Positions 1 through 8,549 are shown, counted from the stretch's first letter. The stretch: 64,000 nt of DNA from Kitasatospora sp. SolWspMP-SS2h (GCF_003259315.1 NZ_QLLT01000030.1:1-64000), one strand, 5' to 3'. Numbers and translations: made by a program. The notes: generated from the sequence alone by a model not told the origin.

Positions 1-1149
1 GGGGAGGTTGCGGGCCATGACGATGCGCTGGACCTGGTTGGTGCCCTCGTAGATCTGGGTGATCTTCGCGTCCCGCATCATCCGCTCCACCGGGTAGTCC
101 CGGGTGTACCCGTACCCCCCCAGCAGCTGCACCGCGTCCACCGTGATCTCCATCGCCGCGTCCGACGCGTAGCACTTGGCCGCCGCCCCGAAGAACGTCA
201 GGTCGCCGTCCGAGCGCTGGGACTTGGCCGCCGCCGCGTAGGTGAGCTGCCGGGCCGCCTCCAGCTTCATCGCCATGTCGGCCAGCATGAACTGCACGCC
301 CTGGAAGTCGCCGATCGGCTTGCCGAACTGCCGCCGCTCCTTCACGTAGCCCTTGGCGTAGTCCAGCGCGCCCTGCGCGATGCCCAGCGCCTGCGCCGCG
401 ATGGTGACCCGGGTGTGGTCCAGCGTGCGCATCGCCGTGGCGAAGCCCGTGCCCTCCGCGCCGATCATCCGCTCCGCCGGGATGCGCACGTCGTCGAAGT
501 ACACCTCACGCGTCGGCGAGCCCTTGATCCCCAGCTTCTTCTCCGGCGCCCCGAACGAGACGCCCGCGTCGCCCTTCTCCACCACGAACGCCGAGATCCC
601 CTTGGAACGCTTCTCCGGATCGGTCACCGCCATCACCGTGTAGAACTCCGACACCCCCGCGTTGGTGATCCACCGCTTCACCCCGTTCAGCACCCAGAAG
701 TCCCCGTCGCGCACCGCCCGCGTCCGCATCCCCGCCGCGTCCGAACCCGCCTCCGGCTCCGAGAGGCAGTACGAGAACATCCCCTCGCCGCGCGCCAGCG
801 CCCCCAGGTACTTCGCCTTCAACTCCCGCGACCCCGACAGCTGCACCGGCAGCGACCCCAGCTTGTTCACCGCCGGGATCAACGACGACGACGCGCACAC
901 CCGCGCCACCTCCTCGATCACCAGCACCGTCGCCAACGCGTCCGCCCCCGCACCACCGAACTCCTCCGGCACGTGCACCGCGTGCAGCTCCGCCGCCCGC
1001 AACGCGTCCAACGCCTCCTGCGGGAAACGCCCCTCCTCGTCCACCGCCGCCGCGAACGGAGCGATCTTCGCCTCCGCCAGCGCACGCACCGACTCCCGGA
1101 GCATCACGTGCTCCTCGCCGAGCCGGTAGAGGTCGAAGTCCTGGGTCAT
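1..1149 (-). CDS. acyl-CoA dehydrogenase, 3' end cut by the window edge
   Basis: Flavin-dependent acyl-CoA dehydrogenase oxidising an acyl-CoA thioester to the enoyl-CoA. Read from the complement, 383 codons are open from an ATG at 1149 to base 1 with no stop, so only the last few residues are missing (the family is about 380-390 aa). Family motifs are plain: the FAD-contact segment FSYCLSEPEAGSDAAG, WITNAG, and near the end QLLGGYGYTRDYPVERMMRDAK followed by the catalytic-glutamate segment TQIYEGTNQVQRI. It diverges from a TetR gene; two operator copies lie in the 97-bp gap, one of them 18 bp upstream of this start, so repression by that TetR is likely. The substrate chain length cannot be told from sequence alone; medium/short-chain is typical for this subfamily. 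Confidence 0.95.
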   Translation of the reverse strand, partial: MTQDFDLYRLGEEHVMLRESVRALAEAKIAPFAAAVDEEGRFPQEALDALRAAELHAVHVPEEFGGAGADALATVLVIEEVARVCASSSLIPAVNKLGSLPVQLSGSRELKAKYLGALARGEGMFSYCLSEPEAGSDAAGMRTRAVRDGDFWVLNGVKRWITNAGVSEFYTVMAVTDPEKRSKGISAFVVEKGDAGVSFGAPEKKLGIKGSPTREVYFDDVRIPAERMIGAEGTGFATAMRTLDHTRVTIAAQALGIAQGALDYAKGYVKERRQFGKPIGDFQGVQFMLADMAMKLEAARQLTYAAAAKSQRSDGDLTFFGAAAKCYASDAAMEITVDAVQLLGGYGYTRDYPVERMMRDAKITQIYEGTNQVQRIVMARNLP

Positions 1150-1166
1150 GGCAGTCTCCTCGGTGT

Positions 1167-1202
1167 GGCACTCAGTACCCCCGATTATGCACACTCAGTG
1201 CC
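1167..1202. promoter_or_regulatory. paired TetR operators between divergent genes
   Basis: Two copies of a 13-bp palindrome, GGCACTCAGTACC at 1167-1179 and CACACTCAGTGCC at 1190-1202, with centres 23 bp apart (about two helical turns). They match the pair at 2038-2072, which includes a perfect GGCACT-G-AGTGCC. Position between the acyl-CoA dehydrogenase and tetR starts fits autorepression plus control of the neighbour. Binding is inferred. Confidence 0.75.
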
Positions 1203-1246
1203 GTCCGGCCCAGCCCGAACCGCCTGGTCGGTGCTACCGTCCCGGT

Positions 1247-1975
1247 ATGAGCGAGGTGCATGAGCAGGACCGGGCGCCCGGCGGCGGAGCGGCCCGGCCG
1301 ACGATGCGGGACGCGCTGGTCGAGGCGGCGTTCGAGCTGTTCTCGGAGCGGGGTTTCGAGCAGACCACGATCGACGACATCGTCTCGCTCGCCGGGGTCG
1401 GCCGCCGGTCGTTCTTCCGGTACTTCCCGTCGAAGGAGGCGGTGGTCTTCCCCGACCACGACGGCTGCCTGGCGGACATGACCGCCTTCCTGGGCGCGGC
1501 CGACCCGGCGGGCGACCCGGTGGAGCAGGTGTGCGACGCGGCCCGGCTGGTGCTGCGGATGTACGCGGGCAACCCGGCCTTCTCGGTGGGGCGCTACCGG
1601 CTGACCAAGCAGGTGCCCACCCTGCGCATCCACGAGCTGTCGGTGGTCTGGCGCTACGAGCGCACCCTGGCCGGCCACCTGCGCACCCGGTACGCGGCCC
1701 GCTCGGACGGCGCGCTGCGGGCCGATGTGATCGCGGCGGCGGTGGTCGCGGCGCACAACTACGCGCTGCGGGCCTGGCTGCGCTCGGGCGGCGAGGGCGA
1801 CGTGGGCGCGGCGGTGGACGAGGCGCTGCAACTGGTGGCGGCGACCTGGGGGGACGGCGCGGAGGGCGGCGGGGGCGGCAGTTCGCAGGACGACGAGGTG
1901 GTGGTGATGGTGGCCCGGCGCGGCACGCCGATGTGGCGGGTGGTGCAGGGGGTGGAGGCGGCCCTGGAGGGCTGA
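1247..1975 (+). CDS. TetR-family regulator of the flanking acyl-CoA genes
   Basis: 242-aa TetR-type repressor. The N-terminal helix-turn-helix spans roughly residues 20-66, with the usual TTIDDIVSLAGVGRRSFFRYF recognition region (quoted in part) and FPSKEAVV that follows it in the family; the rest is an all-helical ligand domain. ATG 1247 is preferred over an earlier in-frame start at 1148 because the latter would run through the divergent promoter and the operator pair. The C-terminal tail is Gly/Asp rich. The gene lies between an acyl-CoA dehydrogenase and a DUF35 gene, both preceded by the same palindrome, so its ligand is probably an acyl-CoA or related lipid. The ligand is inferred only from context. 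Confidence 0.92.
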   Translation: MSEVHEQDRAPGGGAARPTMRDALVEAAFELFSERGFEQTTIDDIVSLAGVGRRSFFRYFPSKEAVVFPDHDGCLADMTAFLGAADPAGDPVEQVCDAARLVLRMYAGNPAFSVGRYRLTKQVPTLRIHELSVVWRYERTLAGHLRTRYAARSDGALRADVIAAAVVAAHNYALRAWLRSGGEGDVGAAVDEALQLVAATWGDGAEGGGGGSSQDDEVVVMVARRGTPMWRVVQGVEAALEG

Positions 1976-2037
1976 CGGGCCGGTCGGCCGGTCCGGCCGC
2001 AGAGCTGACAGCCTGTCGAACATCGTCCGATATGACT

Positions 2038-2072
2038 GGCACTCGGTACCTTTACACGAGGCACTGAGTGCC
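2038..2072. promoter_or_regulatory. second TetR operator pair, upstream of the DUF35 gene
   Basis: GGCACTCGGTACC at 2038-2050 and a perfect palindrome GGCACT-G-AGTGCC at 2060-2072, centres 22 bp apart, about 90 bp before the DUF35 start. This repeats the layout at 1167-1202 and places the DUF35 gene in the same regulon. Confidence 0.75.
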
Positions 2073-2160
2073 ATACCGTCCTTCTGGCAGACGCCCCGAC
2101 CGCACGCTCGCTCCCGGGCGGCGGTACGGCGGCGCACCCAGGTCCAGGGAGGAGACGGCC

Positions 2161-2595
2161 ATGACCCTCACGCTCGCCCCGTCCGCACCGCACGCCCCGC
2201 ACGCCCCGCTCGCCCCGTTCGAGCCCTTCGCCGAACAGCCCTTCCCCGCGCACTCCGCCGGCTCGGCCGGCGAGGCCGAACTCGACTACCGGCGCTGCCA
2301 CTGGTGCCACTCGGCCAGCGCGGCGTCCTGCCTGCTGTGCCCGGTGTGCGGCTCGGCCGACCTGTCGCCCGCCCGGGCCTGCGGGCAGGGCACGGTGCAG
2401 CGCCTGCTGCGCCCGACCCGGCGCGGCCCGCACCTGGGGCGGCCGTACCTGATCGTGCTGGACGAGGGCTTCACCGTGCAGGCCACCGTGCTCGGCGGAC
2501 TGCCGGGCGCGGTGCCGATCGGCGCCCGGGTGCACCTGGTGACCAGCGAGGAGGGCGGCCGGATGCTGACCTTCCGGCTCGCGCCCCGCCCCTGA
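2161..2595 (+). CDS. DUF35 family Zn-ribbon / OB-fold acyl-CoA-associated protein
   Basis: 144-aa protein with a zinc ribbon (CHWC ... CPVC at about residues 46-69) followed by a small OB-fold domain, the architecture of the DUF35 family. Known members sit beside thiolases or acyl-CoA dehydrogenases/hydratases and act as an accessory or acyl-CoA binding subunit. ATG 2161 is chosen because a strong AGGGAGGAG ribosome site lies at 2146-2154; an earlier in-frame start at 2068 would overlap the operators. The N-terminal 40 residues are rich in Ala, Pro and His (repeats of HAP/LAP) and look disordered. No thiolase is adjacent, so its partner may be the acyl-CoA dehydrogenase at the left edge or a protein elsewhere. 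Control by the neighbouring TetR is inferred from the operators. Confidence 0.85.
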   Translation: MTLTLAPSAPHAPHAPLAPFEPFAEQPFPAHSAGSAGEAELDYRRCHWCHSASAASCLLCPVCGSADLSPARACGQGTVQRLLRPTRRGPHLGRPYLIVLDEGFTVQATVLGGLPGAVPIGARVHLVTSEEGGRMLTFRLAPRP

Positions 2596-2658
2596 GCGCC
2601 CCGGCGGCAGCACCCCCCGAAGGTCTCCGGGCCGCCGCCCCACCGGCGCCCGGCCCGC

Positions 2659-2695
2659 GCCCCCGGTCGTGGCACCCGGTGCCACGACCGGGGGC
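2659..2695. terminator. terminator hairpin after the DUF35 gene
   Basis: Perfect 18-bp inverted repeat, 2659-2676 against 2678-2695, with a single central base; followed by GTTCTCCTT. It separates the DUF35 gene from the repeat-protein gene downstream. Confidence 0.85.
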
Positions 2696-2837
2696 GTTCT
2701 CCTTCGGACGTGCGTGCCGTGCGCACACTTCCGACATGTCTTCTCCCGGCTGTGCCGGCCTGGCGGAACCGGCGCACGCACCGCCGCCGCGCGGGTAGGG
2801 TCGATGGCGTTTGCCGTTCCGGGGGAGGTACTCGCAC

Positions 2838-4253
2838 GTGCTCGGTCTGAGCGCACATCAACCGGCCGCCGTCTGGCACCCGTTGTCCGGCCCGCCGCCG
2901 GTGCGGGCCTGGTGCCGCGGGCTGGCGGCCAATCCCGGGGCGCCGGCCGGGGTGCTGCTGCGGCTGCTGGCGGAGGGCGCCGAACCGCTCGGGCCGGTGC
3001 GCCGCCCGGAGCTGCCGGCGCCGGTGCTGGAGGCCGCGCTGCGGCACCCGCAGTGGACGGTGCGGGCGGCGCTGGCCGAGCGCCCGGACCTGTCCGCGCG
3101 GACGCTGGCGGCCCTGGCCGGCGACCGGGAGCGCCGGGTCCGCCGGGCCGCCGCGTCGGCCGCGCACCGGGTGGCGCTGCCCCCGGCGGCGCTGGCCGCG
3201 CTGGCCGCCGACCGCGACCCGGAGACCCGCCGCCTGGTGCCGGGCTGCGCGGGCCTGCCGCCGGAGCTGCTGGCGGCCCTGGCCCAGGACACCTCGCCAC
3301 CGGTGCGCGCGGCGGCGGTCCGGCCGGAGTCCTGGCCGCAGCTGCCGCCCTGGATCCGGACCGGGCTGCGGGCCGACCGCGACCCGGCGGTGCGGGCCGC
3401 GGTGCGGCGGGCGCTGCGGGTGGAGCGCGAGCTGCCGGTGACGCTGGCCGGGTACATCGCCGAGAGCGACCCGGCCCGCCGGGAGCGGACGGCGGCCTCC
3501 GCGGCGCTGGAGCGGCCGCTGGGCGAGTGGCTGGTGCTGGACGACGACCCGCGGATCCGGGCCGCCGCGGCGGGCAACCCGCGGCTGCCCACCGACCTGG
3601 CGCTGGCCCTGGCGGCCGACCCGGACGGGGCGGTGCGCCTGGCGGTGTCGCTGCGCCCCGACCTGACCGAGGAGCAGCGCGCGGCGGTGGCCTGCCGGCT
3701 GCCGGACGCCGCGCCGCCGCTGCCGTGGGTGGCCGAGCGGGCGGACGATCCGGCGGAGCTGCTGCGGCTGGCCCGCTCGGCGCACCCGCTGGTGCGGTGC
3801 GCGGTCGCCTCGCTGGAGCGGCTGCCGCGGGCGGTGGTGGCGGTGCTGGCGGCCGACGGTGAGCTGCGGGTGCGCCTGGCGCTCGCGGAGCACTGCGCGG
3901 ACGCGCCGGGCGCGCTGCTGCGCTCGGTGTACGGGCAGTTGCTGGGCCCGGCCGCGCTGCTGGCGGACGCCCGGTTCCCGGCGCCGGGCCTGGCCCGCTG
4001 GGCCGAGCGCCCGGAGCCCGCGCTGCGGCTGGCCGCGCTGCGCGATCCGGAGCTGGCGCCGGAGGTGCCGGCCGCGCTGGCGGCGGACCGCGACGCCCTG
4101 GTGGCGCGGGCGGCGGCGGCCGATCCGCGGCTGCCGTGGCGGGCGCTGCTGCGGGCGCTGGAGCCGGACGCGCAGCCGGAGGCGGCGGCGGCGAACCCGG
4201 CCCTGCCGGTGCCGTTCATGCACCGCCTGCTGGAGCTGTCGGCCCCGCGCTGA
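2838..4253 (+). CDS. leucine-rich-variant / HEAT-like repeat protein
   Basis: 471-aa protein made almost wholly of degenerate alpha-helical repeats of about 24-26 residues. The recurring pattern is a VRAALA helix, a short turn with LPP or LPT, then LAALA-ADRD leading into the next VR. This matches the leucine-rich repeat variant (LRV) and HEAT-like solenoids found in many Streptomyces proteins of unknown role. The GTG at 2838 is chosen because GGGGGAGG (2821-2828) lies 9 bp upstream; an ATG at 2811 has no ribosome site. No enzymatic domain, signal peptide or membrane segment is visible, so a protein-binding scaffold is the likely role. It follows a strong terminator and appears to be a single-gene unit. 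Confidence 0.85.
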   Translation: MLGLSAHQPAAVWHPLSGPPPVRAWCRGLAANPGAPAGVLLRLLAEGAEPLGPVRRPELPAPVLEAALRHPQWTVRAALAERPDLSARTLAALAGDRERRVRRAAASAAHRVALPPAALAALAADRDPETRRLVPGCAGLPPELLAALAQDTSPPVRAAAVRPESWPQLPPWIRTGLRADRDPAVRAAVRRALRVERELPVTLAGYIAESDPARRERTAASAALERPLGEWLVLDDDPRIRAAAAGNPRLPTDLALALAADPDGAVRLAVSLRPDLTEEQRAAVACRLPDAAPPLPWVAERADDPAELLRLARSAHPLVRCAVASLERLPRAVVAVLAADGELRVRLALAEHCADAPGALLRSVYGQLLGPAALLADARFPAPGLARWAERPEPALRLAALRDPELAPEVPAALAADRDALVARAAAADPRLPWRALLRALEPDAQPEAAAANPALPVPFMHRLLELSAPR

Positions 4254-4254
4254 G

Positions 4255-4310
4255 CCGTTGGACCGCTGGGCCGTTGGGTCGCTGGGCCGCTGAGTTGCTA
4301 GGCCGATGAG
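4255..4310. repeat. degenerate 8-bp tandem repeat
   Basis: Seven head-to-tail 8-mers of the type CCGCTGGG / CCGTTGGG / TCGCTGGG start directly after the stop codon of the repeat-protein gene. They are degenerate and no longer code. Likely slippage-derived. Confidence 0.7.
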
Positions 4311-4446
4311 CTGCGGCGACGCCGGGTCGGGCCGGGTGGGAGGGCCCCGCCGCACCGCCCGGAATACCTCCAGGTCGGTGAAGGTTCAACCACCTGTCGG
4401 GCCGGTGCGGCCCGGCGGGAGACCCGGAAACGGGAAGGAGCAGCCC

Positions 4447-4833
4447 ATGACCACCGACCTCCGCCCCACCGACCCCCGCCCGCTCGGCGCGGCCCTGGTG
4501 TCCCCGGACGAGGGCGCGGCCGAACGCTGGGCCCGCGCCCGGCTGTTCTTCGACTCCAAGGCGTACGCGGACGCCGCGCTGATCCTGGCCGGCGTGGTCG
4601 CGGAGGTGCCCGAGCAGGTCGGCCCGCGCCTGCTGCTGGCCCGGGCCTACTACCACTCGGCCCAGCTGCGCCGCGCCGAGGAGCAGCTGCGCGAGGTGAT
4701 CGCGCGCGACCCGGTGGAGTCCTACGCGCACCTGGTGCTCGGCCGCGTCCTGGAGCGCCAGGGCCGGTCCGCCGAGGCCGCCCCGTACCTGCGGCTGGCG
4801 GCCGTGTTCGACGGGGAGTTCCCGGAGGACTGA
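4447..4833 (+). CDS. tetratricopeptide repeat protein
   Basis: 128-aa protein. Residues about 26-120 form three consecutive TPR-like helix pairs; the third is clearest, with YAHLVLGRVLERQGRSAEA carrying the TPR spacing of Ala/Gly and Leu, and the second contains PRLLLARAYYHSAQLRRAEE. ATG 4447 is preceded by GGAAGGAG and is chosen over an upstream in-frame start at 4306. There is no signal peptide or enzyme domain. Such short TPR proteins are common single genes in Streptomyces and presumably mediate protein contacts; no partner is indicated by the neighbours. Confidence 0.88.
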   Translation: MTTDLRPTDPRPLGAALVSPDEGAAERWARARLFFDSKAYADAALILAGVVAEVPEQVGPRLLLARAYYHSAQLRRAEEQLREVIARDPVESYAHLVLGRVLERQGRSAEAAPYLRLAAVFDGEFPED

Positions 4834-4867
4834 GCCACCGCCGCCCGTCCCCGCGGCGTATTGCACC

Positions 4868-4903
4868 GCACCGCCCCCGGCCGTTCCCCGGCCGGGGCGG
4901 TGC
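4868..4903. terminator. terminator hairpin after the TPR gene
   Basis: GCACCGCCCCCGGCC at 4868-4882 pairs with GGCCGGGGCGGTGC at 4890-4903 with one bulged C and a loop of about 7 nt. Lies 35 bp after the TPR stop. Confidence 0.75.
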
Positions 4904-5018
4904 GCTGTCCGCCCGTGTCCCGGCCCCGGCGCCGTCCGCGTGCTGTCGTCGCCCGGCCCGGCCCCTGGCAGGCTGGAGGGAGCGCGCCCTCGGGGTGCAC
5001 GGAACGGAGGTCCGACCG

Positions 5019-5447
5019 ATGCGGACGCTGGAGGAGCAGATCGAGGTGACCGCCCCGGTCGGGACGGCCTGGTCGCAGCTGCACCGGGTCGCCGAGTACC
5101 CGCTGTTCGTCGCCGGGGTGGTGCAGGCCAGCGCCCACGGCCGGCACCACGCGCACCTGGACGTGGAGTTCGGCGGCGAGCGGCACGCGGTGGACGCGGA
5201 GCTGACCGACCACGGGCGGGGCCGGGTGATGAGCTGGGAGACGGTGGACGGTCCGCCGCTGCGCGGCACCTTCGCGCTGCGGGAGCTGGACGCCGCGCAC
5301 ACCCGGGTGCAGCTGCGGCTGGAGTACGACCCGCAGGAGCTGACCGAGTCGCTGGGCGGCCCGCACGCCGGGTACGCGCAGAGCCACGCGGTGGAGGAGG
5401 CGGTCCGCGCCGACCTGGAGCTGTTCAAGCAGCTCTGCGAGGAGTGA
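5019..5447 (+). CDS. SRPBCC (polyketide-cyclase/START-like) family protein
   Basis: 142-aa protein with the START-like helix-grip layout: an N-terminal strand EEQIEVTAPVGTAWSQL, a helix ending RVAEYPLFVAGV, a central sheet (ITE-type strand GRVMSWETVDGPPLRGTFAL) and a long C-terminal helix (VEEAVRADLELFKQL). The family binds hydrophobic ligands in a deep cavity; some members are polyketide cyclases, others have unknown ligands. ATG 5019 has ACGGAGG at 5004-5010; the earlier GTG at 4995 lacks one. It stands alone between a terminator and a convergent phosphatase gene. The ligand cannot be inferred. Confidence 0.85.
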   Translation: MRTLEEQIEVTAPVGTAWSQLHRVAEYPLFVAGVVQASAHGRHHAHLDVEFGGERHAVDAELTDHGRGRVMSWETVDGPPLRGTFALRELDAAHTRVQLRLEYDPQELTESLGGPHAGYAQSHAVEEAVRADLELFKQLCEE

Positions 5448-5522
5448 GCGCCCGGCCCGGGGCCCGTCTCCCGGCCCTCCCACCGGTCCGTCCCCCGGCC
5501 CGTCTCCCGGTCCGTCCCCCGG

Positions 5523-7535
5523 TCACTCCGCCAGCGGCAGTTCGGCCCAGATGACCTTCCCGCTGGCGGGGTAGCGGGTGCCCCAGCGCTCGGCGAGCTG
5601 GGCGACCAGGAACAGGCCGCGCCCGCCCTCGTCGGTGTCGGTGGCGTAGCGCAGGTGCGGGGAGGTGGCCGAGCCGTCCCGGACCTCGCAGATCAGCGCC
5701 CGGTCGCGCAGCAGCCGGACCCGGATCGGCGGGGCGGCGTACCGGATGGCGTTGGTGATCAGTTCGCTGAGCACGAGTTCGGCGGCGAACGCCTGGTCGG
5801 CCAGGCCCCAGTCGGCCAGGCGGCGGGTGACGGCGGCCCGGACGCGGGCGACGGCGGCGGGGTCGGCGGGGACCTCCCAGTCGGCGACGTGGTCGGCGGG
5901 CAGCGCGCGGGTGCGGGCCACCAGCAGGGCGGTGTCGTCGGCGGGGTTGACCGGCAGCAGGGCGGCCAGCACGTCCTCGCAGGTCTGCCGGGGGTCGCGG
6001 CCGGGGTGGGCGAGGGCGGCGCGCAGCAGTTTCAGGCCGTGGTCGAGGTCGTGGCTGCGGGACTCGACCAGTCCGTCGGTGTACAGCACCAGCCGGCTGC
6101 CCTCGGGGAGTTCGAGTTCGACGCTCTCGTAGGGCATGCCGGTGAGGCCGAGCGGCGGCCCGGCGGGCAGGTCGACGATCTCGACCCGGCCGTCGGGGTA
6201 GGCGACGGCGGGCGGCGGGTGGCCGGCCCGGGCGAGGGTGCAGCGGCGGGCGACCGGGTCGTAGACGGCGTACAGGCAGGTCGCGCCGGTGATCGGGCGT
6301 TCGCTGCCGTCGGGCGCGGGGTGTTCCTGGTCGAGGCGGTTGACCAGGGCGTCGAGGTGGCCGAGCAGTTCGTCGGGGGCGAGGTCGAGCGAGGAGAAGG
6401 TGTGCACGGCGGTGCGCAGCCGGCCCATGGTGGCGGCGGCGTGCACGCCGTGGCCGACCACGTCGCCGACCACCAGGGCGACCCGGGCGCCGGAGAGCGG
6501 GATGACGTCGAACCAGTCGCCGCCGACGCCGGCCTGCGCGGGCAGGTAGCGGGAGGCGACCTCCAGGGCGTGCTGCTCGGGGAGCCCGGCGGGCAGCAGA
6601 CTGTGCTGGAGGGCGACGGCCATGGTGTGCTCGCGGGTGTAGCGGCGGGCGTTCTCGACCAGGACGGCGGCGCGGGCGGTGAGTTCCTCGGCGAGGGTGC
6701 GGTCCTCCTCGTCGAAGGCCGGGCGCGGGCGGGCCCGCCAGAAGGTGGCCACGCCCAGCAGCGTCCCGCCGACCGCCAGCGGCACCGTGACCAGGGTGTG
6801 CACGCCCTGGTCGCGCATCGCCGCGACGGTGCTCGGGTGGATCTCGTCCCAGGCGGCCAGCGCGGACGACAGGTCCGGTTCGACCACCGAGCGCAGCCCG
6901 GCGACGGCCCGGGCCCGGGGGGTGCCGGGGACGAGCGGGACGGGCGAGCCGGGGGCCAGCAGCGGCGGCAGTTCGCCGATGCCGGCCAGCGCGGCGCGGT
7001 GCAGCGGGCGGCTCTGCCCGGGGCGCGGTTCGCCGCCGGCCAGCACGCCCTCGTACAGGTCGACGCAGGCGAAGTCGGCGAACGCCGGGACCAGGGCCGC
7101 GGCGAGTTCCTGGCAGGTGCGGGTGATGTCGAGGGTGGTGCCGATCGAGGCGCCGGCCCGGTAGAGCAGTTCCAGGCGCAGCCGGGCGGTGTCGGGCCCG
7201 TTGAGCGGGGCGGTGTCGCGCAGGGTGGCGATCAGGTGGGACGGGCCGCCGGAGCGGTCGGTGGGGTGCAGATCGACGCCGAGGACGCGGTCGTGGACGA
7301 CGGCGCGGGCGTCGGTGAACTCCTCGGAGCCGTGCAGCAGCGCGGTCAGGGCGGGCGGCAGGTCGAACGCGTCGAGCGGGCGGCCCTCGCAGTCGGCGGG
7401 CAGGTCGAGCAGGCGGCGGGCCTCGTCGTTGGCGTGGCGCAGCACCCGGTCGGGGTCGAGCAGCAGCACCGCCTCGCGGACGACGACCGGTATGGGATCG
7501 CGGTGCCGGCCCCGCCCGTCCGCGGCGGGCCTCAT
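5523..7535 (-). CDS. PP2C-type SpoIIE phosphatase with PAS, GAF and HATPase domains
   Basis: 670-aa multidomain serine phosphatase. From the N-terminus: a PAS-like sensor with VLLLDPDRVLRHANDEARRLL (about residues 20-120), a GAF domain (about 140-310), a PP2C/SpoIIE catalytic domain (about 335-530) with the metal-binding segments GVGGDWFDVIPL, VVGDVVGHG and LVLYTDGLVE, and a C-terminal HATPase_c domain with the N-box SELITNAIRYA and the G-box GGRGLFLVAQ. Fused phosphatase and RsbW-like kinase domains are typical of Streptomyces regulators acting on anti-sigma factor antagonists. The ATG at 7535 has no strong ribosome site, so the true start may be a little downstream. Convergent with the SRPBCC gene; apparently monocistronic. 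Confidence 0.92.
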   Translation of the reverse strand: MRPAADGRGRHRDPIPVVVREAVLLLDPDRVLRHANDEARRLLDLPADCEGRPLDAFDLPPALTALLHGSEEFTDARAVVHDRVLGVDLHPTDRSGGPSHLIATLRDTAPLNGPDTARLRLELLYRAGASIGTTLDITRTCQELAAALVPAFADFACVDLYEGVLAGGEPRPGQSRPLHRAALAGIGELPPLLAPGSPVPLVPGTPRARAVAGLRSVVEPDLSSALAAWDEIHPSTVAAMRDQGVHTLVTVPLAVGGTLLGVATFWRARPRPAFDEEDRTLAEELTARAAVLVENARRYTREHTMAVALQHSLLPAGLPEQHALEVASRYLPAQAGVGGDWFDVIPLSGARVALVVGDVVGHGVHAAATMGRLRTAVHTFSSLDLAPDELLGHLDALVNRLDQEHPAPDGSERPITGATCLYAVYDPVARRCTLARAGHPPPAVAYPDGRVEIVDLPAGPPLGLTGMPYESVELELPEGSRLVLYTDGLVESRSHDLDHGLKLLRAALAHPGRDPRQTCEDVLAALLPVNPADDTALLVARTRALPADHVADWEVPADPAAVARVRAAVTRRLADWGLADQAFAAELVLSELITNAIRYAAPPIRVRLLRDRALICEVRDGSATSPHLRYATDTDEGGRGLFLVAQLAERWGTRYPASGKVIWAELPLAE

Positions 7536-8150
7536 CCGGGCCGTCCGGCGGGGGCGGGCGCCACGCGGGCCGCCGGGGCGGGACGTGCGGCGATGGACAG
7601 CCGTCGCGGAGGGGTACCGCCCGCCACGCTGCGTGCACCGGGTGCTGCCCGAAACCGGGTCATACGCCCATTCCTACACTCCCGGCTCGGAGCGGGCCAA
7701 TGGCCGCGCCCGGATTTCCCGGGTCGGCGAGCCGGTTCCCACCGGTGCCCGTTGGCGTGACAGCGCGTCAGGCAGCCGACGGGACGGGCCGAGGAGGGGG
7801 CCGTGGACGAGGACGAGGAGGAGCGGGTCCGCGCGCTGGACCACCCGGATCCGCCGAGGCGCGCGCGCGGCTACCCGCTTGACCGCACGCCCACGGCATC
7901 GACTGGTTCCCGCCGACGGCCGCGGAGGTCCGGGTCGACCCGCGTGCGGTGCGGAATCGGGCCGGGCGGGCGGTGTCGGGCCGGGCGGGCGGTGGGCCGG
8001 GCGGGCGGTGGTGGGGGCGCTGGTGATCGCTGTCCGCCCGGTGGTGTCCGCTCCGCGGGCGCGCGGGGCACCCCGGGCGCGGGGGTGGGGTGGGCCGGGG
8101 AGAGGATGGGTGGATGTAGAAGCCAAGCGTCTGCGCGGAGAGGTCTCGCC
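7536..8150. other. 615-bp intergenic region, possible decayed small gene
   Basis: Contains the divergent promoter region of the phosphatase and the tautomerase. At 7803-7990 a codon-like stretch is split between two frames: a GTG-initiated frame reading VDEDEEERVRALDHPDPPRR, then, in another frame from about 7890, HGIDWFPPTAAEVRVD. Neither is a full gene. From about 7960 the sequence becomes a G/C-only tract of GGGCGG repeats. No clear promoter elements were recognised. Confidence 0.4.
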
Positions 8151-8510
8151 ATGCCCCACATCACCGTCGACTACTCGCCGCAGCTCGCCGACGCCTTCGA
8201 CCGCCCCGGCTTCGTCCGCGAGCTGCACCCGCTGGTGCGCGAGTGGGTGGCGTCCCGGGGCGTGTGCAAGACCTTCTTCCGCCCGGCGGCGGAGACCTGG
8301 GTCGACGCCGCGGACGGGCAGTTGGTGGCCTTCGTGCACATCGCGATCGGCCTGCTGCCCGGACGGCCGGAGGGGCTCAAGGCCCGGCTCTCGGAGGAGG
8401 TGCTGCGGCTGCTCGACAAGCACCTGCGCCCCGTGCTGGGCCGCGAGGTGGTGCGCTCGGCGGAGGTCCGCGACCTGACGGCCTCCTACCGCCTGCGCAC
8501 CGGCTGGTAG
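8151..8510 (+). CDS. 5-carboxymethyl-2-hydroxymuconate isomerase-like tautomerase
   Basis: 119-aa member of the tautomerase superfamily, CHMI (HpaF-like) branch. After removal of Met the N-terminal residue is Pro (MPHITVDYS), the catalytic base of the family; the pattern RPGFVRELHPLV and IGLLPGRPEGLKARLSEEVL also fits. CHMI isomerises a muconate intermediate in homoprotocatechuate breakdown, but no other genes of that pathway lie nearby, so the true substrate is uncertain. ATG 8151 has GGAGAGG upstream; upstream in-frame codons lie in low-complexity GC-rich DNA and are not credible coding. Convergent with the TetR-VOC gene, 39 bp apart. Confidence 0.88.
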   Translation: MPHITVDYSPQLADAFDRPGFVRELHPLVREWVASRGVCKTFFRPAAETWVDAADGQLVAFVHIAIGLLPGRPEGLKARLSEEVLRLLDKHLRPVLGREVVRSAEVRDLTASYRLRTGW

Positions 8511-8549
8511 TCGCCCGGTGGCCGCCCGCCCGGTGACCACCCCGCCCGC

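Noticed and set aside
7803..8150. N-terminal extension of the tautomerase to a 235-aa protein.
   Set aside because: The tautomerase needs Pro directly after the initiator Met; ATG 8151 has a ribosome site and the upstream stretch is low-complexity.
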